Positions 58,090-64,000 of a stretch of 64,000 nt of DNA are shown here, one piece after another; the first letter of the stretch is position 1, and every line of letters begins with the position of its first letter. The DNA is taken from contig OZ025218.1 in assembly GCA_964019055.1 (NCBI GenBank), forward strand, positions 8,810,170 to 8,874,169. Direction: 5' to 3'. A program made the position numbers and the translations under genes. The DNA is from Anthopleura xanthogrammica. Taxonomy: Eukaryota; Cnidaria; Anthozoa; Actiniaria; Actiniidae. The notes under the pieces are model-generated. The model was not told the DNA's origin. It did not search any database and saw only the letters and a list, made by a program, of their open reading frames with translations.

Positions 58090-60060
58090 GAAGTAAACCT
58101 TAAATAGAAAGTATCCCAATGTGCTTAAAAGCGCCAAAACTCAAAGAATAAAAGAAAAATGAATAAAAGTCTTAATTACGTACCTTGTGGAATGGAGGGA
58201 ACGTAGAATCTTGAAAGGGAAGATACGTCTCTAGATTGCTCGATCCTATCTTTAATTAGATGTAATTGCTTTTTTCCGTTATTGAGAAGAAACCGAGAAG
58301 AGGCTTTTTTTTATCAGGAACCTGTGAATGAAGAACCAAATATGCGTTTCAACTCTCAGCAATTTATGAAACATAAGGTCAATATTCTACTATACACTTG
58401 TACTAATATAAAACAATTTGGATCAATCCACGCGGAACGTCTCAGTTTGGAGGGAAATGCGCAAAGGCTTGTGGAAATTTCTTTTAGAACTTGAAATTAT
58501 TTTTATCAAAGATGATATGGAAAATAACGAAAAGATTTCCAATGCAAATGTAGAGAAGTAATTTTGAATAATAGTAAGTATTTTTCCTCACAGTAGTAGA
58601 GTTTTTGAATAACAAATGAAAGGATATTATATGAACAACAGCGAAAAATATTGTTTTGAAATTTAAATAAGAACAACATTTTCGTAAAGTTTGTTTTTGA
58701 TAATTGAAAATATTTGTTCATTAACACATTTTCACTTGAAAATCTTATTGTATTCATTTTGAAGAAAACATGAAAGAAAAGAAAAGGAAAGGAAAAAAAG
58801 GAAAGGAAATGAAAGGAAAAGAAAGACTGAGAGAATAAAATCGACGAAGGAAGCAAAAATATGTAGACCGTTTTTTTAGACGCTCCCAAACGATGTACTT
58901 GAATATACACCATATGTACAGATATCATCTGCAACAATCAACAAAAGGTTCTATCTAGTTCAATATAAAGAACACTATATCAAAGTCAAGTACAGTGACA
59001 TTTTCGAATATGTGCATGGCCCAGAAACGAAAAAAAAAAACGATTTGTATTGACTCAACTTTTTTCGTGGACGACAATCTAAGGGATAATCCTGTTAAGA
59101 AGTTTAGTTTTTGACGGTGAAAAATCAGTATGCAGGTTCCAGTTATATTGGTCCGTACAATATTGACTTTGCGAGGAAGAAATTCAAGAGAAACGTGTGA
59201 AAAACACTTTCATGTAACGGATAGAAGTTGTCAAAAAAGATTATTATGAGGAATCGCTTTAAAATATTCTACCCTGAAATTGACTTCCTTGTTACATCAT
59301 AATGTAAACAAGCGCGCTCATCCGCTAAGCAAAACGTAATATTCCTATATAAGACGTGCTTCTTTCTGATATCTCTTAGATGTTATCAAGTATAAGACGA
59401 CTTGATAAGGTTTTGTAATATAAGGCTACGAGTGAAATACAAAGAAATCCTGCTGTTGTTCCGCATAGATGTACGAGGCTAAAAGTTTTAATTGTTTTTA
59501 CAACTAGTTTCGCTGCGATTGATTTGATTTGAAAGTTCTATGCCATATATATTTATCCTATTCATATGTTTTTTCGTAAATGGTCAGGAACACGCACAAT
59601 TGGATACTTTTTCGAATGCCATGACGAACTAACAAATACTAGAAAGTTGAGCAGGACTAGACTTAGCTACGATCTATTTTATTTTATAGTTCTGTGCGGC
59701 CATATTTATTAGTCATATTCATATTTTTTCTCGTTAAATGGACAGGAATTAACACACGCAATTGGAAACGTATAAGAATAGCACCTAGCAAGCACCAAAA
59801 AAAAGTACAAAATGCCCTAACTGAGTATTTTCTCGATATCATTTCTCTAGTAAAGCTTTTGAAGATTTATCAAATTATCTGCGCAATTAAAACCCATCGA
59901 ATATGCTCCAGATGAAAATAGAAACCTTAATTCTACGAAAATTATATTCTATGTATCCATATTTTGGTTCGCTGGAATTTTTAGCGCACTCGTTCGTCAA
60001 CTCTTGGGTCTTGGATTACATCCCCGTACTTGGAATCACAAGTGGGGAGAGTTTGTCAGG
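58090..60060. other. Non-coding stretch, nothing recognised
   Basis: A GGAAA-rich simple tract at about 58770-58830 is the only marked feature. No gene or RNA seen. Confidence 0.35.
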
Positions 60061-60061
60061 T

Positions 60062-60150
60062 CTGTCTATTGATTCGAGGGGTGTTCTCTGGGTCCTCCAC
60101 ACCGCAAAATCTAACAAGCTAAATTCCAATTCGATCTGTGATTTTGTCGC
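60062..60150 (+). mobile_element. SINE tail fragment
   Basis: GATTCGAGGGGTGTTCTCTG then CACCGCAAAATCTAACAAGC and TAAATTCCAATTCGATCTG, the conserved tail of the SINE family. Confidence 0.6.
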
Positions 60151-61154
60151 GCCCTTACTTTGATCAGCCTAGATCAGAATTTCTTTCATGGTATGAACAA
60201 AATTGAAGATTTTGAAGCTACAATTGTAGCTAGTTTATCTTACCTTGATTATTGCTGGCTCGGATACTCATGAACCGCCTAGATATGACAACATTCACTT
60301 TTCTAATAGTGGTCTACCTTATTTCATAACTTATAAGTTAACGTTTTTTCGAGTCAGTCGAACAATCATAGAACAATTTCCTGCATGATTACGGGAGACA
60401 AGAAAGGCGAGATTGCGGCTCAATGTGATCAAAATAATAATACGAAGAAACATTCAGAGAAATTAATATTATCAATGACGTTTCCTGCGCTGTTATCTGA
60501 TTGGATAACAATATTAATGACGTATTTGTTTGAATCAATCCCCCCTTAACGTAACAAATGAAAATTTGAACTGTGAAAATATCACAGTTAAAAACAAACA
60601 GAAGGGGACAGAACTTGCTAACTTGTTATTCACGTACAGACAAACTGTGATGCGAATTCTAGTATCAAATATGGCACACTTTTGTAATGTTAGGCTTTTG
60701 AAGGAGTAAAACATTTATTTATTTTAATTTTTTTTCTTCCTTTCTTCTTTCTTTTTTCTTTCTTCGCTGCTTTGTTATTTCTATTTTTCTTTTTATCTTA
60801 TTTCTATACCTAAATTTTTTACATTCATTCTTGTATTGTTTCAATTTCAATTGATTTACTCCAATATCTTGCCTCAGTGACAGTTACCTGACATTCATTT
60901 CCGTTTAATTCATTTCTAACTGAATCAAATAACCCTAAGCAAATATGTATAATATACAATTAGAATACGATTGGCTGACAACAATTGATTATCCATAGCA
61001 ACGATTCATTCATAATATTTTATTTAACTGTTTCCGAATAGGGTTAATACCATCTTTTATCTTTCTGGATTTGATTTTGAGCTGTCAGGTCGACATCGAC
61101 CGAAGTAATTCATGAGGTCCTGTTAAGTCTGACTGTACGCAGTACAACTTTTGC

Positions 61155-61300
61155 AATCTGCTTACGCCACGCTTACAACACGATTTGCTTCGTGTAAATC
61201 AATGAACAGTAAAATTTGCTCACAACTGTACGACAAGAAAAAGTTGTAGCAAGTTGTAGGGTTGATTTACACGAAGCAAATATGAGCTTTATGAGGATAT
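61155..61300. mobile_element. Foldback element related to 28775-28975
   Basis: TTGCTTCGTGTAAATCAA...AGTAAAATTTGCTCACAACTGT and CAAGTTGTAGGGTTGATTTA then CACGAAGCAAATATGAGC form arms. The core is shared with the receptor-intron element. Confidence 0.65.
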
Positions 61301-61510
61301 GAGCTTTAGATAGTGTTAATTAACCCAGTATCAACGTTGAAAATATTTCATCTGAGCGGCTTATTTCCTTCTGAGAGGGAAATTGGAATAAGCTTGATTT
61401 GTAGTCTAATGCTAATTTGTAAAACTAGCAAGAAAAAGACGCGAAATCTGAACATGTAATTTTGAAATGAGACAGAGGCCAGGAAATACACTCATTGGCC
61501 CTGTACGTAA

Positions 61511-61636
61511 TAGATCCCTTGCAGCACGTCGGAATGCAGCTCAATTTGGAGGGCAAAACAATAGGTTCTGGAGATTAAAATTCTTTTGTTTTGTCCTCCA
61601 AATTGAGCTGCTCTGATGTCACGTGAAAAGGGTCTA
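61511..61636. mobile_element. MITE-A copy
   Basis: TAGATCCCTTGCAGCACGTC to TGATGTCACGTGAAAAGGGTCTA (end words read CACGTGAAAAGGGTCTA); palindromic. It abuts the palindromic element that follows. Confidence 0.82.
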
Positions 61637-61637
61637 T

Positions 61638-62082
61638 AAGCCTTTTGCATTATGAAGTCATTAACTGCAACTAGACCAGAATCCCTTGCGCACTTTCTTT
61701 TGTTCAGTTCATTAGCACCAATAGCCAATGTGCATGAGATCGAAATTATAGCACAAAGCATGATGGGAAAGTGAGTTCTTACGCTTTTTTGACTCCTCTA
61801 AAAATTCATCTGACAATTTTTCCTTCGACATTTTCTATGAAAATAAAAGGATTTCAGCAGACGAAAATAACAGAGTTTTTTTTCCAGATAGTTCCTTTGA
61901 TTTCCCTGTTTCATTTTTAAAGAACTCACTTTCCCAGAGTGCTTTGTGAGCTTTGATGCACATTGTTTATTGTCTTACTACTCTCAGGAGGAAATACAAA
62001 TTTGAATAAGAATGAAAATTCGCGAAGCATTTTGGCATTAGTAGTAAAATAACGTTTAACGCCATCATGCAAAAGGCATATT
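61638..62082. mobile_element. About 445-bp palindromic element
   Basis: Ends AAGCCTTTTGCATTATGAAG and CCATCATGCAAAAGGCATA are inverted. Inner words GTGCATGAGATCGAAATTAT, CACAAAGCATGATGGGAAAG, TGAGTTCTTA are mirrored by AAGAACTCACTTTCCC and GAGTGCTTTGTGAGCTTTGATGC (two words). A short ATG frame (MSKEKLSDEFLEESKK) in its middle ends at a GTAAGA. Confidence 0.65.
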
Positions 62083-62089
62083 TCACGTA

Positions 62090-64000
62090 AGTTTTTTTTA
62101 CAAGTGCCTCCATTTAATTAAACCAGTCTCGACTGAAGTTGACCGCCCGCCAAACATTACTAATACTAAAAACTATATAAGTAATAACATTTCAGTAAGT
62201 TTAGCGAGGCCGGAATCAATGATGGCTTGTAGCATCGATGAAATCTGAAAGTTATTGCTTAAAAGCCCTTGGAGACTTATTCAGTGTACATAACTGGTTA
62301 TTAAAATCCTTTTTGGTAAAACAAAAAAAAACTTGTCAAAAATTCATGCTGTCTATCAATTTGGAAATCCCATAACGTTTAAATGGCTTCCCAGCTCATC
62401 AAGTACTTTATTGGATGTTGACTGCATATACCAGCCGGTTACCATGGTTACTCAACGTAGTTATTTCTTACTGCTTAAAACTTTTATTTATCATTTTTGT
62501 TCGCAACTTGTAGTTAGAAAACATTATATCTTTTATAGTATTCTTTTTGGTCATTTTTAAGCTGACGGAATAGTAGATAAATATAACTGTTGTTTGTCTT
62601 TAATTAGCTAATGTCTTGAATCTAAGAACTACTTAACTATTATTGGCACCAGAGAATTGTAACGCAAATGATAAAAATATTAAAGAATCATATGATAATA
62701 AAGAAACTTTAACACCGGCCGTACATATAGTTTCACTGTGCTGACATTTCGGACGACGCTTAATACTCCTTCGTATTTCTTAGTAATGTATTACATGAAG
62801 CTGTAAGTAGAATTTGATGAAATGTAATCGGCTTGGAAGCTTAGACGTTGCCTAACAGTTTAATGGCAGTTGAATTATTTAAGTTTTAAAATTCCTCAAG
62901 TTCAAACACAAAGAAATTCAGATATAGATCTTAAATATAATTCCACGGGAATGAATTTCTAAATATCCAAAAAGCTTACGAGGAAGTAATGAAAAGATAA
63001 TAAGACTTACCTTGGCAAATATTCGATTTTTCTCTGTAAGATTGTATGAGTTCAACGCCGGCTTCGAGGCTCTGTCTTTTCTGATAAAGAAAACCAATCC
63101 TATGCTTCAACTGATATCGTATGAATTGCTCCAATTATTCCTAAAAGGTTTCCTACAAGACAAAGAAACATTTTTTCCTGACAAGCAATATTAACATCGA
63201 GTCTGCTTGCATTCAATTAATGCTACAAAGTAGTTTTGGCAGTAAGTTAATATCAATTTAACCTGAAATAATCACTGTAAACAGAATATTTAACTTTGAA
63301 GGAAGCATTTTGACAGTTCTTCAAGCTCGGAAATAAATAATTCTGTCAAAATGAGAGACCAAAAACAACATTTCAATGATCTTTTACTGACTTTCTGTTT
63401 TACTGACGTAAAACAATATTTTGTAGACTAGCAGGCGCGTCAGGATTTCGCGCGCTTTTCATAGAAGTCAATGCGCATGCGTACTTTTAAGGTATACGAA
63501 ACTATATTCATATTTCAAGGGAAAGATGATTTGGGAACCCAAGGACTGTTATTTAGAAGGAAAATTGTTAATTACATCGAAGGAGGCTAAGCAAAATATA
63601 TTGGTTATTTGCCGCTGCCCGGCAAAGCCATTTCAAAACTTTTACTGACTATATCATTCCTAATTTTGTGTTTCGCTAGTTTTCATACCACAATTATCTC
63701 AATTCAATATCTAACCCGGCGCAATAATTATATCTTCCTGATCTCTTGATGAATCCGAATACTCGTTTATGCGCATGAGCAGTTTGTGAACCTATTATTA
63801 AAACAGTAACGTAGGCCACAGGACAAAATGATTCTATAAAATATTTTAGATTTTTTTCCGAAAGCAAGATTAAATATTGATTTCATTCTTACAGTAATAA
63901 GACAGCTAGAATTCGGCTTTTGCAAGGACTGCATGATATAGTTAATTATGAAGACCTCCTCGGCCGGTTGTTTTATACCCAGCCAACACGGCCTCGGTCT
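62090..64000. other. Mostly non-coding stretch to the window end
   Basis: Apart from the candidate exon at 63011-63080 I see no gene or defined repeat here. Confidence 0.35.
63011..63080 (-). CDS. Candidate internal exon
   Basis: Between TTTTCTTTATCAG and GTAAGTC the minus strand reads KRQSLEAGVELIQSYREKSN then ICQ, entering in phase 0 and leaving in phase 1. Both splice sites are strong. No adjoining exon was identified in the window, so the gene would be a long-intron gene or run past the end. Confidence 0.32.

Noticed and set aside
61773..61832. MSKEKLSDEFLEESKK first-exon-like frame on minus
   Set aside because: It lies inside a palindromic element and its donor is part of an arm; no partner exon.

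Overview
The window is intron-rich, AT-rich animal DNA. Long introns with GT-AG boundaries, palindromic MITEs, tRNA-derived SINEs, 5'-truncated LINEs and many microsatellites fit an invertebrate metazoan. An anthozoan cnidarian such as a stony coral is my best guess from the repeat style and the receptor cyclase, but no species-diagnostic marker is present. Nothing looks bacterial or viral.

Two genes can be read with confidence, both on the minus strand. The first (260-3616) is a seven-exon gene whose splice phases all agree and which gives a 333-residue protein from ATG to stop that I do not recognise; an AATAAA lies about 70 bases past the stop. The second (about 24775-34780, possibly starting near 38.1 kb) is a receptor-type (natriuretic-peptide-receptor-like) guanylyl cyclase in at least 20 exons. 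It has an extracellular ANF-type ligand-binding domain, one membrane span, a kinase-homology domain, a dimerisation helix and a class III cyclase domain. The open frame and splice sites are well preserved, yet the cyclase domain has lost the first metal-binding Asp (now Gln) and the transition-state Arg (now Gln), and the purine-selecting Cys is now Asp. It therefore looks like an expressed pseudo-cyclase receptor, and this is the main finding. The last exon, expected to encode the GKG...TYWL-like end, was not found, and the signal-peptide exon is only tentative.

Layout: 1-3.7 kb hypothetical gene; 3.9-4.6 kb a SINE-related tandem array; 4.7-11.4 kb a higher-order tandem repeat (about 2.74 kb period with internal 260-bp units) interrupted by a 1001-bp foldback element at TTAA and by a LINE tail; 11.4-24.3 kb non-coding DNA with palindromic elements, 75-bp and 133-bp tandem arrays and microsatellites; 24.8-34.8 kb the receptor gene, its introns filled with MITEs; 35-64 kb mostly non-coding DNA with SINEs, foldback elements and a truncated LINE, plus a few isolated candidate exons (best ones at 43643-43862 + and 45954-46062 -) of genes I cannot name.
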